Below, one piece after another: positions 1 to 8,515 of a stretch of 38,492 bases of DNA. The notes under the pieces were generated by a model. The model made no database searches, had not been told where the DNA came from, and worked only from the letters and a program-made list of their open reading frames with translations. Positions within the stretch are counted from its first letter, which is position 1. Each line of letters begins with the position of its first letter. This DNA is from an uncultured Christensenella sp. (GTDB lineage: Bacteria > Bacillota > Clostridia > Christensenellales > UBA1242), in assembly GCA_905195085.1 (NCBI GenBank), contig CAJJUK010000010.1:1-38492 (forward strand), in the 5' to 3' direction. The translations under genes and the position numbers were made by a program.

Positions 1-2300
1 TGTATTTGATTTCTCCACTCTTTGTTGGACTTACACTGTTAAGCGTGTTGTTCATACTTGTCCCTACATAACTCTGTGGATATTCTCCATGCTCAAAATA
101 CCAGTATTTCTCCGTGCTGTCATACTTCAATTGATTTGATGACAACACTTTGAAGAACACATTGATTGTGTATGTTGCTCCCGATGTTGAAGGTGTGAAT
201 GTCGTTCCTGTTGAGTTTGGTGCACTTGAGCTTGTTGAAATTCCAACAAACACATATCCACTCTTTGCCGACGGTGTGAAGGTCACTGTCTGACTTATCA
301 GTGCGTTTGTGGCAACAGTTGTTGCCGTTGCACTTGTCACACTGACGGCAGACGACTGTGTGACAGTGTTGTTGTTATCATAATAATATCGAACCGACAC
401 CGTTCCACCTGTCACCGAATTGGTGTAATTCGTTCCATCGGTCGATGTCTTGATTTGAACCTTGATTGTTGATGTCTTTGGTGTCCAGTCTGCATACAAT
501 ATTACATCCCCCGTTGATAGCCCGTACGATGTTGTATAATGAGAACCTGTCCCTGCAGCATTTGTGTTCCAACCATTCGCTGTGTAACTCGTCCTTGTCA
601 AATTATTTGCAGAAATTGTTGCTGAATATCCATGCACTTTATATACTGTACTCGGCACAGTTCCACTCGTGTATCCATTTCCATTGAAACTTATTGTATA
701 TCTCTGCCTCATATACACATTTATTGTCACATCTGATGTTGGCGTCCATGTGTATGTCGTGCTGTTTAAGGTTGAACTCGTTGTTGTCGGTTCACCACCT
801 ACCTTTATGTAATATGAATAACTGCTGCTTGCTCTTGACAATGTCACTGTATATGAGGTTGTTGTTTTCGCATGAGTAACAACAATACTATTTCCTGTTG
901 CAACGCTACTGGTCGTGCTTGACCAACTAGGTTTAACATTCAAGTTTGTTGTATTTGTCTGACGAGTTGTTCCGCCATAATAATTTATGGTAAGCAAATA
1001 AGTGTTTTGTTCCCAATGTGCCGTAAACTCTATCGTTTCTTCATCACAATTAAGATTCAAAAAATATGTAGCTTTCACCTTTGAACCATCATTCATCCAG
1101 TGTGTTGTTACATTGCTTGATGATGTGCCATATCTAGCATAAATAGTTTCACTCCAACCAGTTTGCCAATAATCAATATTAGTTGCAGTCCATCCTAAAA
1201 ATGTATAGTAAGTTCTCACTGGATTTGAAATTTGTATTACCGAACCATACTTAGCGCTTGTGGGTGCATAAGTTCCCGCACTTCCACCTCCATAATCATA
1301 TTCAATGTAATAAGTTGTTGGACCTTGAACTAAATAAAAAGTAATATTCCTATTAACAGATGATGCACTCAAAGAAACTGTAACACCAAAACCATAAGTA
1401 TACGAACCATTTAATAATCCTTTGGTTTCTGAAAATCCCACCGCTTCATAACCAATAGTACCAACAGTTATCTTATCTTCTGTCGGACTTGTTGTAGAAA
1501 CGGCAACACCTGCCAACATATTTACAGATTTTTCTACAGTAATATCATTACCCTCCATAAATTGTAAAGTGTATTCTTTTCTCAATTTAATATAAATTGT
1601 GCAACTGCTGATTTGTGAACCGACAGAACTTGAACTTGGAGCACTTGTTGAAGTTTGCACACTTGACGAACCAGAGCCACCATAGAAATACACTGCACTA
1701 TATGTCGATGTGTAACTTGTATTTGAAAAGGAAGAACTTGTGCTTATTCCACAAATTTCATAACCATTTATACCTGTAATTTTAGCTCTTCTTTTGTATT
1801 GAAAGAGATTGTAAAAATTATACGAAAAATAAGAACCATCTACAGTTCCTGCACCATTATTAACTGATGCACTTGAATTTTTTGCTGTTCCAGTGTTTCC
1901 CCAATCTACAGAACTTCCACTTTCTGTTTGCCACTGAATGTGAAAAACATTAGTTGAAGTTGATGTAGTGGCTGTAGTTGCCGTTCCACTTCCTGTCTTG
2001 TATTGCGCAACAACAGTGAATGTATAATCAGTGGTCCACAAATTTGCCTCTATCTCTTCGTCATCTTGATCTGAAGAACCACCTTCATCTCCTACATCTG
2101 TTTCATTATCAGCATCTTCGCCTTCATTGTTCTCTTCATCACTTGGGTTTTCAGTTGTTTCGTCTTCAGAAGGTGACGAAGTCCCCCCCCCCGCCAGTTT
2201 CTAACTGAGATGTTGAGCAACCGGACAACAAAACAACTCCACTTCCCACAAAAGCGAATCCACACAAAATCATAAGCATTATTGCTAATACTTTCTTCAT
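1..2300 (-). CDS. InlB-repeat surface lipoprotein, 5' part; out of frame at a poly-G tract
   Basis: The ATG at 2300 starts a lipoprotein signal peptide (MKK, hydrophobic core, lipobox LLSGC with Cys28). A run of ten G (plus-strand C, 2183-2192) follows a Gly codon at about codon 36. As read, the frame ends at TGA 2166-2168 after 44 residues. With nine G the frame stays open from there to the left edge, about 720 codons. That frame encodes an acidic Ser/Glu/Asp linker, Thr/Ser-rich beta repeats, an InlB (Listeria-Bacteroides) B-type repeat ending in LYADW, and YFEHGEYPQSY near the edge, a phrase of DUF6273-like domains also seen in the 13-17 kb lipoprotein. Inference: a cell-surface, probably adhesive protein caught in an OFF state. 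The C-terminus lies outside the window. No Shine-Dalgarno site precedes the ATG. Confidence 0.8.
2183..2192 (-). repeat. Poly-G tract (10 G), candidate phase-variation switch
   Basis: Ten consecutive C on the plus strand are ten G in the coding strand, eight residues after the lipobox Cys. Ten G gives a stop within a few codons; nine G restores the long frame. The homologous place in the second lipoprotein has nine G. Confidence 0.8.
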
Positions 2301-2306
2301 ATTTTT

Positions 2307-2335
2307 ATTATATATTAAATAAAAAATAAAATCAA
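2307..2335 (-). promoter_or_regulatory. Promoter of the left lipoprotein, predicted leaderless
   Basis: On the minus strand a -35 TTGATT (2330-2335) and a -10 TATAAT (2307-2312) are 17 bases apart. Only six bases separate the -10 box from the ATG at 2300, so transcription should start at or next to the A of the ATG. There is no room for a ribosome binding site. Confidence 0.6.
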
Positions 2336-2364
2336 AATAAAATTTTTAAATTTTTGTTTAGTTT

Positions 2365-2392
2365 TTGCTTTTTTAATGATTTATGATATAAT
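2365..2392 (+). promoter_or_regulatory. Promoter of ung, predicted leaderless
   Basis: TTGCTT (2365-2370) and an extended -10 TGaTATAAT (hexamer 2387-2392) are 16 bases apart. The ung ATG begins six bases after the hexamer and no Shine-Dalgarno sequence is visible. Confidence 0.55.
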
Positions 2393-2398
2393 TCCAAT

Positions 2399-3058
2399 AT
2401 GATTAGAATAACAAAAAGTTGGGCAAATCTTCTAAAAGACGAATTTCAAAAGCCTTATTTCAAAGAACTTCAAGAATTTTTGGAAAAAGAATATAATTCT
2501 CACACCATCTATCCAGCGATGGAAAACATTTTCAATGCTCTTAATGCAGTCAAGTTTGAAGATGTCAAAGTTGTCATAATTGGTCAAGACCCATATCATG
2601 AACCCAATCAAGCACATGGTCTTGCTTTTTCTGTGCAAGATGGAGTGGAATTGCCACCTTCACTTGTCAATATCTACAAAGAAATTGAAGATGACCTACA
2701 TATCAAATGCGAGAAAACCGGAAATCTTATGCGTTGGGCAAAACAAGGTGTTTTGCTTTTAAACACCAGTTTAACAGTCCGCAGAGGACAAGCAAATTCT
2801 CACAGAGGAAAAGGCTGGGAAACATTCACAAATAAAATCATTGAACTTCTGTCACAAAGAGAAGATCCAATGGTTTTCATTTTGTGGGGCTCTAATGCAC
2901 AAAGTTTTGAAAGTGTGATTGGAAAGCAACATTTGATTCTCAAAGCACCCCACCCAAGTCCCCTTTCTGCTTATCGAGGATTTTTTGGTTGTAAACACTT
3001 CTCAAAAGCAAACAAATTTTTGGAAGAACACGGAAAAACTCCAATCGATTGGAAATAA
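2399..3058 (+). CDS. ung: Uracil-DNA glycosylase, family 1
   Basis: This is a full-length family-1 uracil-DNA glycosylase of 219 residues. It removes uracil from DNA to start base-excision repair. The water-activating motif GQDPYH is at residues 62-67 (Asp64 catalytic) and the DNA-intercalation motif HPSPLS at 185-190 (His185). LLLNTSLTVR and the SHRGKGWETFT stretch are also typical. The gene is the only plus-strand gene in the first 22 kb. It is divergent from the left lipoprotein, sharing a roughly 100-base AT-rich promoter region. Its ATG is directly behind a -10 box, suggesting a leaderless message. Product assignment is secure. Confidence 0.97.
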   Translation: MIRITKSWANLLKDEFQKPYFKELQEFLEKEYNSHTIYPAMENIFNALNAVKFEDVKVVIIGQDPYHEPNQAHGLAFSVQDGVELPPSLVNIYKEIEDDLHIKCEKTGNLMRWAKQGVLLLNTSLTVRRGQANSHRGKGWETFTNKIIELLSQREDPMVFILWGSNAQSFESVIGKQHLILKAPHPSPLSAYRGFFGCKHFSKANKFLEEHGKTPIDWK

Positions 3059-3078
3059 TAAAATCTATTTATAAACAA

Positions 3079-4446
3079 TTATTTTAAGAAAAATTTAATC
3101 AATTTTTCTTTTCTTTTTGAATATGGTTGATATCTGATTGGCAAATCAATGTAATTATATTTTTTCACAATGCTTTTTTCATGTGAAAACAATTCAAAGC
3201 TTTTTCTTCCATGATAAGAGCCGTAACCACTTTGTCCAACTCCACCAAAGCCCATGTAACTCGTTGCAAGATGAATGATTGTGTCATTAATGCAACCACC
3301 ACCAAAAGGAACATATTTGAGAAAATAGTCCTGAATTTTTTTATCGTTAGAAAATAAATAAAGAGCCAATGGTTTTTCAAAAGATCTAATAATTTCAACA
3401 GCATCTTCAATTTTTTCATAAGTCAAAATTGGGAAAATTGGTCCAAAAATTTCTTCTTTCATCACCGCATCATTCAAACTTACATTATCCAAAATTGTTG
3501 GTTCGATTTTAAGAGTATTTTTGTCCACATTCCCACCAAAAACACACTTATCTTTGTCAATAAGTCCACAAATTCTTTCAAAATGCTTTTCATTTATGAT
3601 ATGCCCATACAAATCATTTTCAAGCGGTTTTTCTCCAAACATATGTATAATTTCTTTCTTTATAAGTCCCAAAAATTTGTCTTTTATTCCCTTTTTAATA
3701 AGCAAATAATCCGGAGCAACGCAAGTTTGTCCGACATTCAAATATTTTCCAAAAACAAGTCTCTTTGCAGCAACTTTCAGGTCAGCAGTTTCATCAATGA
3801 CGCAAGGACTTTTCCCGCCCAATTCAAGTGTGACAGGCGTCAAATTTTTTGAAGCCTTTTCTGCCACTGTTTTCCCAACATTGACACTGCCGGTGAAGAA
3901 AATGTAATCAAATTTTTGCTCCAACAATGCGGTGTTCTCTTCTCTGCCACCCAAAACAACGGCGACATATTCTTCATTGAAACATTCACTCAAGATTTTT
4001 TTGATAATCAAAGAGGTATTTTTTGCATAACTCGCTGGCTTCACAACAACGCAATTCCCCGCACTCAATGCTCCAACAATTGGGTCAAAAGCAAGCATGA
4101 AAGGATAATTCCATGGTGACATGACAAGCACAACTCCAAGCGGTTCACTGACTGTAAAACTCTTTGAATGAAACTGAGCAAGCGGAGTTTTCACTTTCTT
4201 CTTTTTCATCCAAGATTTAAGATGCTTGATGGCATAAGAAAGTTCTGAAAGAACCATGCCGATTTCACACATATAGCTTTCAGTTGATGACTTTCCCAAA
4301 TCTTTTAACAAAGCATCTTTAATTTCATTTTCATATTTCAAAATTGTTGATTTCAATTTGATAAGAGCGTTTTTACGAAAATTATAACTTACAGTTTCAC
4401 CCTTATTAAAAAATTCTCGCTGTTTCTCAATTATTTCTTGAATCAT
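3079..4446 (-). CDS. Aldehyde dehydrogenase, class-3-like
   Basis: An NAD(P)-dependent aldehyde dehydrogenase of 455 residues, the usual length of the short ALDH3-like branch. Visible landmarks are SPWNYP (110-115; Asn113 oxyanion site), FFTGS (183-187, nucleotide fold), the general base Glu208 in LELGGKSP and the catalytic Cys242 in NVGQTC. The C-terminal half carries EEIFGPIFPI and the family's PFGGGCINDT. It probably oxidises fatty or aromatic aldehydes; the substrate cannot be read from sequence. A GAGG site lies just upstream of the ATG. The gene is convergent with ung and follows the YhhN-like gene on the same strand. Confidence 0.93.
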   Translation of the reverse strand: MIQEIIEKQREFFNKGETVSYNFRKNALIKLKSTILKYENEIKDALLKDLGKSSTESYMCEIGMVLSELSYAIKHLKSWMKKKKVKTPLAQFHSKSFTVSEPLGVVLVMSPWNYPFMLAFDPIVGALSAGNCVVVKPASYAKNTSLIIKKILSECFNEEYVAVVLGGREENTALLEQKFDYIFFTGSVNVGKTVAEKASKNLTPVTLELGGKSPCVIDETADLKVAAKRLVFGKYLNVGQTCVAPDYLLIKKGIKDKFLGLIKKEIIHMFGEKPLENDLYGHIINEKHFERICGLIDKDKCVFGGNVDKNTLKIEPTILDNVSLNDAVMKEEIFGPIFPILTYEKIEDAVEIIRSFEKPLALYLFSNDKKIQDYFLKYVPFGGGCINDTIIHLATSYMGFGGVGQSGYGSYHGRKSFELFSHEKSIVKKYNYIDLPIRYQPYSKRKEKLIKFFLK

Positions 4447-4499
4447 AATTACCTCATTAATAAAAATAGCTTAATATAAAACATAATTAAATCTAATAT

Positions 4500-5243
4500 T
4501 TAGATTGGTTTTTTAGTTCTTAATTTCTTCAGATTGCTCAATTTTCTGTTTGAATAATAAATTGATGTGGCAAGCAAAATCTCTGCAGGATAATAAAGGA
4601 CCAAACATATTGTGTCAAAAATGCGATATGAGTCAACAACATTTGAAAAAACATTAAAAAGCAACATCAAATCAGAAAGGAAGAAAAGAATGCTTCCAAG
4701 CATAATTATCAAATTTTGAATTTTATTTTCTTTGCAAAAAGCGAAATTTGAAATTGCTTTTCCAAGCATAAATGAAATAACAAGCGCATAAATGATGACA
4801 ACTGGAAGCATTCCGTCAAATTCAAAAACAGGAATTGCCAAAATCACCACAAGTGCAACAGCAAAGATTCCCAATGAAATCAAAACATCTTTCCAGTTGA
4901 TTCTATAGAGAGTGCTGTATGCAACAAAAAAGAAAACATGCCCAATAGCAAATGAAATTGCTCCGTAGATAAACAAACTTGATTCAATAAGCAAAATGTC
5001 CCCTACACAAGCAAAAACCAGCCCTGTGAGCATAAACCAACCAAAAAGTTTGCTATTTTTCTCCTGCTTGTAAACAACAACAAAATTCACCAATCCACAA
5101 ATAACAAACAAAACACTGGCGATTGTTTTAAAGACATAACCATTGCGAGTGACGAGCAAACCAATGTCAAAAGCAAATGTAACAACTAAAAACAAGATGT
5201 TTGCAATCAACAACTTTTTATCTTCAAAGATTTTCTTTAACAT
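4500..5243 (-). CDS. YhhN/TMEM86-family membrane protein (lysoplasmalogenase-like)
   Basis: An integral membrane protein of 247 residues with about eight hydrophobic segments. The pattern VFACVGDILLIE ... GAISFAIGHVFFFVAY and the later FFLSDLMLLF match the conserved Asp-containing helices of the YhhN family, whose studied members hydrolyse the vinyl-ether bond of lysoplasmalogens. Enzymatic activity here is inference. I place the start at the Met encoded at 5243, which has a GAGGTGG-type site about nine bases upstream. A longer frame opens at 5291 but adds only a basic, non-conserved stretch. No operon partner is obvious. Confidence 0.7.
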   Translation of the reverse strand: MLKKIFEDKKLLIANILFLVVTFAFDIGLLVTRNGYVFKTIASVLFVICGLVNFVVVYKQEKNSKLFGWFMLTGLVFACVGDILLIESSLFIYGAISFAIGHVFFFVAYSTLYRINWKDVLISLGIFAVALVVILAIPVFEFDGMLPVVIIYALVISFMLGKAISNFAFCKENKIQNLIIMLGSILFFLSDLMLLFNVFSNVVDSYRIFDTICLVLYYPAEILLATSIYYSNRKLSNLKKLRTKKPI

Positions 5244-5402
5244 ATCTCTTTTCCACCTCTTTACCAAGAGATATTTTAATACAACTTGCAATCATTTATC
5301 AAATATATTTCACAAGTATTTAAAAATTTTTAAATATTGATTTCATAAAATAAAAAAACATAAGCGACTGCCCATGTTTTACAAATTCAATAATTTTAAA
5401 TC

Positions 5403-5489
5403 TGGTGCTGGTGGTGGGAGTCGAACCCACACGTCCTTTCGAACTCAGGATTTTAAGTCCTGTGCGTCTGCCATTCCGCCACACCAGCA
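5403..5489 (-). tRNA. tRNA-Leu (anticodon TAA)
   Basis: The minus strand folds as a class II tRNA with acceptor TGCTGGT/ACCAGCA, anticodon loop CTTAAAA (TAA), a long variable arm, T-arm GTGGGTTCGACTCCCAC and an encoded CCA. It lies 27 bases downstream of tRNA-Cys in the same transcript. Confidence 0.95.
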
Positions 5490-5493
5490 TATA

Positions 5494-5512
5494 TTTCAAA
5501 AGAGATGATTTA
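5494..5512 (-). repeat. Right-hand partner of the 19-bp inverted repeat around tRNA-Cys
   Basis: The plus-strand sequence is TTTCAAAAGAGATGATTTA. It is the exact reverse complement of 5596-5614. It sits four bases beyond the tRNA-Cys 3' end, between tRNA-Cys and tRNA-Leu. Confidence 0.9.
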
Positions 5513-5516
5513 AATC

Positions 5517-5591
5517 TGGAGGTACCACCCGGATTTGAACCGGGGAATAAAGGTGTTGCAGACCTTTGCCTTACCGCTTGGCGATGGTACC
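5517..5591 (-). tRNA. tRNA-Cys (anticodon GCA)
   Basis: The acceptor stem is GGTACCA/TGGTACC, the anticodon loop CTGCAAC gives GCA, the T-arm is CCCGGTTCAAATCCGGG, and CCA is encoded. The tRNA is flanked at four bases on each side by the arms of a perfect 19-bp inverted repeat. Confidence 0.96.
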
Positions 5592-5595
5592 AAGA

Positions 5596-5614
5596 TAAAT
5601 CATCTCTTTTGAAA
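5596..5614 (-). repeat. Left-hand partner of the 19-bp inverted repeat around tRNA-Cys
   Basis: The plus-strand sequence is TAAATCATCTCTTTTGAAA, exactly complementary to 5494-5512. By position it forms the extreme 5' end of the predicted tRNA-Cys/tRNA-Leu precursor. Confidence 0.9.
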
Positions 5615-5621
5615 CGTATTA

Positions 5622-5650
5622 AATATATCACATAACGCATGATTTGTCAA
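5622..5650 (-). promoter_or_regulatory. Promoter of the tRNA-Cys/tRNA-Leu unit
   Basis: A consensus -35 TTGACA (5645-5650) and -10 TATATT (5622-5627) are 17 bases apart on the minus strand. Predicted initiation is near 5615, directly at the edge of the 19-bp repeat arm. Confidence 0.75.
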
Positions 5651-5768
5651 ACTTATTTTTAAATTTTTATCAGCTTTTACTTATTTAATATGCAAACAAA
5701 GAAGAGATTGACAAAAATAACATCATAAACAAAAATTTATACAATTTTAAAGAAATTAATGAAAATGC

Positions 5769-5797
5769 TTGATTTTTTATTTATTATTTGGTATATT
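5769..5797 (+). promoter_or_regulatory. Promoter of tRNA-Gly
   Basis: TTGATT (5769-5774) and TATATT (5792-5797) have a 17-base spacer, about 40 bases upstream of tRNA-Gly. Confidence 0.65.
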
Positions 5798-5837
5798 ATT
5801 AGAGCAATTGATTGCAACAATTCATAAAAATGAATAT

Positions 5838-5912
5838 GCGGGAGTGGCTCAGTGGTAGAGCGTTGCCTTGCCAAGGCAAATGTCGCGAGTTCGAATCTCG
5901 TCTTCCGCTCCA
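5838..5912 (+). tRNA. tRNA-Gly (anticodon GCC)
   Basis: The acceptor is GCGGGAG/CTTCCGC with one G-U pair, the D-arm GGCTCAGTGGTAGAGC, the anticodon stem-loop TTGCC-TTGCCAA-GGCAA (GCC), the T-arm CGAGTTCGAATCTCG, and CCA is encoded. Its 3' portion is duplicated at 6076-6107. Confidence 0.96.
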
Positions 5913-5919
5913 ACTTTGA

Positions 5920-5949
5920 AATAGCATTAATTGAAAATGCTATTTTTTT
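5920..5949 (+). terminator. Terminator after tRNA-Gly
   Basis: A 9-bp stem AATAGCATT/AATGCTATT with a 7-base loop runs into T7, eight bases after the tRNA CCA. Confidence 0.8.
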
Positions 5950-6075
5950 ATTTTCTAAAAGTGACATTTGCATATGGCCCCCAAAACACTGTTAAGTTTT
6001 TGGGAAAAGGAACAAACAAACGCCAAATGAGTCTTTGCGATTGCAAAGCGAAACCAAAGTGCAGTTTGTGACGCA

Positions 6076-6107
6076 GTCGCGAGTTCGAATCTCGTCTTCC
6101 GCTCCAA
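6076..6107 (+). repeat. Duplicated 3' end of tRNA-Gly (candidate attachment-site scar)
   Basis: These 32 bases are identical to 5882-5913: the last bases of the variable loop, the whole T-arm, the 3' acceptor strand and CCA. No D-arm or anticodon arm precedes it, so it is not a functional tRNA. The 162 bases between the copies hold the tRNA-Gly terminator and short hairpins but no gene. Confidence 0.85.
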
Positions 6108-6110
6108 ATA

Positions 6111-6141
6111 AAAAAAGTTCTCATGAAAGAGAACTTTTTTT
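6111..6141. terminator. Bidirectional terminator
   Basis: A perfect 12-bp stem AAAAAAGTTCTC/GAGAACTTTTTT with a 6-base loop. It follows the duplicated tRNA end on the plus strand and lies just past the stop of the deacylase gene on the minus strand, so it can serve both. Confidence 0.8.
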
Positions 6142-6153
6142 GTTTTCAATAGT

Positions 6154-6636
6154 TTATTTTGATATATCTGCCAGATCAAAAACCAAAGCTTTTTTCAAGT
6201 CATCTAACGAAACTTCAACTTGAAATCCAATTTTTCCACCACTGAAAATGATTGTGTCAAAATTTTTCGCAGACGCATCAATAACAGTTCTAAATTGTTT
6301 CTTCATTCCAATTGGAGAACACCCACCATGGACATATCCCGTCAAAGGCAACAGTTCTTTTGACTTTATCATTTCAACATTCTTTTCATTAACTACACTT
6401 GCTGCCTTTTTCAAATCAAGTTCCTTGCTCACCGGAATCAAAAAAACATAATTGATTTTAGAATTCCCAACTGTGACCAATGTTTTGAAAACTTGGTTAG
6501 GGTTTTCATGTAAAATTTCAGCCACTTCCACCCCACTCACTGCATCACTATCAGCATAGTTATGGCTTTTATAACTTACGTTTTTTTGTTCCAATATTCT
6601 CATTACATTGGTTTTTATCACATTGTTATGTTTCAT
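6154..6636 (-). CDS. ybaK: YbaK/EbsC-family aminoacyl-tRNA deacylase
   Basis: A single-domain YbaK-type protein of 160 residues, the normal length. Characterised members hydrolyse mischarged Cys-tRNA(Pro) in trans. Diagnostic features are QVFKTLV (residues about 48-54), the conserved lysine-containing strand region, and the signature GGCSPIGMKK in the substrate pocket. The GAGGT site upstream of the ATG is good. It lies 22 bases downstream of the YhaN-like gene and may be its last operon member. The exact substrate (Cys-tRNA(Pro) or a sister specificity) cannot be told from sequence alone. Confidence 0.93.
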   Translation of the reverse strand: MKHNNVIKTNVMRILEQKNVSYKSHNYADSDAVSGVEVAEILHENPNQVFKTLVTVGNSKINYVFLIPVSKELDLKKAASVVNEKNVEMIKSKELLPLTGYVHGGCSPIGMKKQFRTVIDASAKNFDTIIFSGGKIGFQVEVSLDDLKKALVFDLADISK

Positions 6637-6658
6637 TCCAAACCTCTAAAATCTACAA

Positions 6659-8515
6659 TCAGGCTCTTGCCTTTTGACAAGTGAACAAAATAATTTGATA
6701 TTCATCTTTCAATTCATTAAGCAAATTCTTTGCAACTTCCAATTTGTCATCATCAAAGTTTGCAAACGGGTCATCAAGAATTATGGCAGGTTTTTCTTTT
6801 TTAAATAGCAAATCAATAAGTGCAAATCTTTTGCAAATATATACCAAATCATAAAGACCGGCACTTAAATAATCAATTTCGTTATATCTCTCGCCAAACC
6901 TAAGTCCCAAATTTGAGTCGATGATAATTTCATCTCCATCATCAAGAAATCTTTTGTAATATTTATTAAATCTGTTGGAAACCGGCTCAATATAACGATT
7001 AGATATTGCATCTCTTGAATGTTCCAGAAAAGCGGTTGTTTTTGCCAAGATTTCCAATTTCTTTTGATATTCCAAAAGTTTTTCATTTTTTGAAGCAATA
7101 TTGTCGGACAATTCAAACAATTTATCATGCAGACTCTCAAGTTCCTCAACAAAATGTTTTTTGTCTGTCAACAACTCAATGTTTTTCTTTTCAAGGCTGG
7201 AAATTTCACGAGATTTTGCATTGTTTTCAGAATAATAGTTTTGAATTTCACAACCAAACAACATTTTGAATTGCTTTTGAATATTTTTTTCCTCTATTGA
7301 ATTTTTTTCAACATTTGTGTTCAGTCTAACAATTTCTTCATCAATAAATTTTATGTCATTAACAACCTTATCAAAGTTTTCTAATTCTGAATTTAAATTC
7401 TTGGAACTTAGCTTATAATTCTTCATAATTTCAGAATATCTCTTCAAATCTTCAGCACATGACCTTGCAACAAATATGCAGATAATCAATCCCACCAAAG
7501 AAATCAATGTCAAAACTGAGGCAGAAATGAAAAGAATATTAAAATGAAGCATACCACCACAAATCAAACAAACACCACCAATTATCGCAAGCACCAAAAA
7601 GGCAAAAAGTGCGTTGTTTGCATTATGCCCTTTTTTGATATTTTCGTTCTTTCTAAGGAAATCATAATCTTGTTTTTGAATTTTGATACCTTTAAGCAGT
7701 CCGCTTTTTTGTTGCTCTTTTTCAATAATTCTCTCTTTATCTGAATCAATAACCGATTCAAGAGCGACATTTCTGTTGATGTATGCAACGGCCTCTTTTT
7801 CGTTTACTGTTTTCTTAGTTTTTGAAATATTTTGTTGAGTCTGAGTGATTTGTTTCAATTCCCCTTCAACTCTTTCAAGCCTGATTTTCAAAACTTCTTC
7901 TTTTGCTTTTGTCCTTTCATAGTCGTCATTAAGTTCTTCAATTTTCAATGCCTTTATTTCTGACTTAACTTCCTTGATTCTCTTTTGAATAATGTTTTGA
8001 GCTTTTTCATAATTGTCAACATCATCTCCACTTAATATCCCCGTGGACAAACTCGCCCTAATGTCATCATTGATCCCACTGACCAAATTTTGTTGACCAA
8101 AAAAGGTGGAATTTTCAAATGTTTCTTTCCCGACACCAAACAACTCTTCTCCAAGATTGGAAGAAAATTCATCTGAAATCAAATTGGTTTTTGCATCAAA
8201 AAGATAAAACTTATCCAAAGTTGGCGTGCTCCCAAACTGTCGAACAGCCATAAAAGTTCCCTTTTTGCAAGAAAAAGTCAATCTGCCCCCAAATTTTCCC
8301 TCATAGTCAAAAGGCTTGTATAAATCTCGTTCACTTTTGTAATTTGCTCTTTTAGATGATGCAGGAAGGGAGTAAAACATTGCTTTAATAAATTCTGCAA
8401 GAGTGGTTTTCCCAAATCCATTTTTCTCGCATAAAACAAACAAATCTTTATCAAATTTGAAATCAACATTCTTAAACTTTCCAAAAGCGTCAATATGACA
8501 AGAGATAAGTTTCAT
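6659..8515 (-). CDS. YhaN/SbcC-like ATPase with coiled coils and two membrane segments
   Basis: A Rad50/SMC-type ATPase of 618 residues. The N-terminus carries the Walker A loop NGFGKTT (about 33-39). Long heptad-rich coiled coils follow, interrupted near the middle by two hydrophobic helices (from ALFAFLVLAI to GLIICIFVA). The C-terminus has LSAGLYDLVY (ABC signature region) and IILDDPFANFDDDK (Walker B and D-loop). Membrane helices inside the coiled coil are a feature of Bacillus YhaN rather than SbcC. The start ATG overlaps the stop of the phosphoesterase gene (ATGA), indicating translational coupling and a Mre11-Rad50-like complex acting on DNA ends. Compact compared with typical YhaN (about 950 residues). 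Confidence 0.85.
   Translation of the reverse strand: MKLISCHIDAFGKFKNVDFKFDKDLFVLCEKNGFGKTTLAEFIKAMFYSLPASSKRANYKSERDLYKPFDYEGKFGGRLTFSCKKGTFMAVRQFGSTPTLDKFYLFDAKTNLISDEFSSNLGEELFGVGKETFENSTFFGQQNLVSGINDDIRASLSTGILSGDDVDNYEKAQNIIQKRIKEVKSEIKALKIEELNDDYERTKAKEEVLKIRLERVEGELKQITQTQQNISKTKKTVNEKEAVAYINRNVALESVIDSDKERIIEKEQQKSGLLKGIKIQKQDYDFLRKNENIKKGHNANNALFAFLVLAIIGGVCLICGGMLHFNILFISASVLTLISLVGLIICIFVARSCAEDLKRYSEIMKNYKLSSKNLNSELENFDKVVNDIKFIDEEIVRLNTNVEKNSIEEKNIQKQFKMLFGCEIQNYYSENNAKSREISSLEKKNIELLTDKKHFVEELESLHDKLFELSDNIASKNEKLLEYQKKLEILAKTTAFLEHSRDAISNRYIEPVSNRFNKYYKRFLDDGDEIIIDSNLGLRFGERYNEIDYLSAGLYDLVYICKRFALIDLLFKKEKPAIILDDPFANFDDDKLEVAKNLLNELKDEYQIILFTCQKARA

Noticed and set aside
6033..6107. 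A second functional tRNA-Gly ending at 6106
   Set aside because: Only the T-arm and acceptor 3' strand are present; no matching acceptor 5' strand, D-arm or anticodon arm can be built from the preceding sequence.
5320..6223. Open frames on both strands across the tRNA cluster (for example 5405-5635 plus, 5737-5973 minus)
   Set aside because: They are translations of tRNA sequence (VEPTRPFEL- and RKTRFELA-type artefacts) without ribosome sites.
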